Assembly: GCF_002356335.1 (NCBI RefSeq)
Contig: NZ_AP018165.1
Coordinates: 1,612,001-1,676,000, forward strand
DNA length: 64,000 bases
From: [Mycobacterium] stephanolepidis
GTDB lineage: Bacteria > Actinomycetota > Actinomycetes > Mycobacteriales > Mycobacteriaceae
Direction of reading: 5' to 3'
The position numbers were made by a program, and so were the translations under genes. The notes beneath the pieces are model-generated. The model ran no database searches. It was not told where the DNA came from and saw nothing but the letters and a program-made list of their open reading frames with translations. This document shows, piece after piece, positions 63,515-64,000 of this stretch (position 1 is its first letter; each line of letters begins with the position of its first letter).

Positions 63515-64000
63515 CGACACGGGAACAGCAGGTCCGTGTCCGCTCTCTTATATCCAAAGTGGTTCGCCCACTGGGTGATCAAAGTGCGGACTACATGCGG
63601 CGCCATCCGATTGCCGCACTCACCACGGTGGGTGAGCAGTTCGTACTCGGCATGCATACGCTGCGGTACTTCGCGGTCGATCTGGTGACGGGTCGCTTTC
63701 AGTGGGCGGAGTTCGTGCGGCAGGCATCCTTCATGGCGGGTACGGCGGTGATGCCGACGGTGCTGGTGGCACTGCCCATCGGGGTAACACTCTCGATCCA
63801 ATTCGCGCTGCTGGCAGGACAGGTCGGCGCCACCTCGCTGGCGGGCGCGGCCAGTGGGTTGGCAGTGGTGCGGCAGGCCGCCTCGTTGGTGGCGGCGATG
63901 CTGCTTGCCTCGGCGGTGGGCTCGGCGATGACTGCCGATCTCGGGTGCCGGACCATGCGCGAGGAGACGGCGGCCATGGAGGTCATGGGGGTATCGGTGG
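63511..64000 (+). CDS. MlaE/YrbE-family ABC permease (partial)
   Basis: ATG 63511 overlaps the ligase stop (ATGA) and the frame runs off the window after 163 codons. FVLGMHTLRYFAVDL, PTVLVALPIGVTLSIQFALLAGQVGA and GSAMTADLGCRTMREETAAMEVMGV are typical of the YrbE subunits that, with Mce proteins, import lipids across the mycobacterial envelope. Further yrbE and mce genes would be expected just beyond the end. Its position in the same run suggests that an Mce system takes up or relocates the operon's lipid product. Confidence 0.88.
   Translation, partial: MTTREQQVRVRSLISKVVRPLGDQSADYMRRHPIAALTTVGEQFVLGMHTLRYFAVDLVTGRFQWAEFVRQASFMAGTAVMPTVLVALPIGVTLSIQFALLAGQVGATSLAGAASGLAVVRQAASLVAAMLLASAVGSAMTADLGCRTMREETAAMEVMGVSV

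Noticed and set aside
1..64000. tRNA or rRNA genes, CRISPR arrays and classical insertion sequences
   Set aside because: No cloverleaf, regular direct-repeat array or transposase motif was noticed on reading both strands, but no scanning program could be run.

Overview
The window is a GC-rich actinobacterial chromosome segment, most likely a rapidly growing mycobacterium of the Mycobacteroides abscessus/chelonae group. This rests on remembered gene order and protein families, not on a search. From about 1 to 50,289 the backbone follows M. tuberculosis Rv2417c to Rv2358: degV end, comEA, comEC, holA, rpsT, an ATP-grasp/alpha-E/transglutaminase trio, pemK-like, lepA, GH15 trehalase, lppR-like genes, the sulfate transporter, sirohydrochlorin chelatase, cysH, sirA, hemW, a Rv2375-like gene, hrcA-dnaJ2-rsmE-phoH-ybeY-corC-era, amidase, recO, uppS, zur and smtB. 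There is no tRNA, rRNA, CRISPR or recognisable insertion sequence.

Inserted into this backbone are lineage-specific blocks. (1) A FAD oxidoreductase and a leftward cluster of a cupredoxin-like lipoprotein and polytopic membrane proteins (about 2,566-7,781), in which the largest gene carries an apparent one-base frameshift near 7,460. (2) A second, related leftward cluster (21,903-25,539) with a His/Met-rich secreted protein. (3) cysN and cysD placed between the chelatase and cysH, so that sulfate uptake (26,256-30,038) and sulfate reduction (30,342-35,666) are almost complete here. Each of the two sulfur operons is preceded by a leaderless small ORF ending in adjacent Cys codons, which looks like cysteine-responsive attenuation. 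(4) A DUF559 nuclease-like gene bracketed by a 57-bp palindromic element in opposite orientations (44,872-45,872).

The most distinctive region starts at 50,693. Next to the zur-smtB pair there is a near-consensus promoter (TTGACA, 17 bp, TACGTT) whose start site is covered by a Fur/Zur-type box. It drives a tightly overlapped run of 14 genes that continues past the window end: a His-motif membrane protein, a GNAT-like protein, an epimerase/dehydratase, a membrane desaturase, a diaminobutyrate-type aminotransferase and decarboxylase, an acyltransferase-like protein, an SRPBCC protein, a lipoprotein, a DrrAB-like ABC exporter, an acyl carrier protein, a fatty-acyl-AMP ligase and a YrbE/MlaE permease. 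I infer a zinc-starvation-induced pathway that makes and moves an acylated diamine, possibly a metallophore or zinc-sparing lipid.

Many genes appear to be transcribed without a leader (a TANNNT hexamer 6-7 bp before the start codon), as is usual in mycobacteria. Start codons were chosen from ribosome sites, 4-bp overlaps and such promoters.
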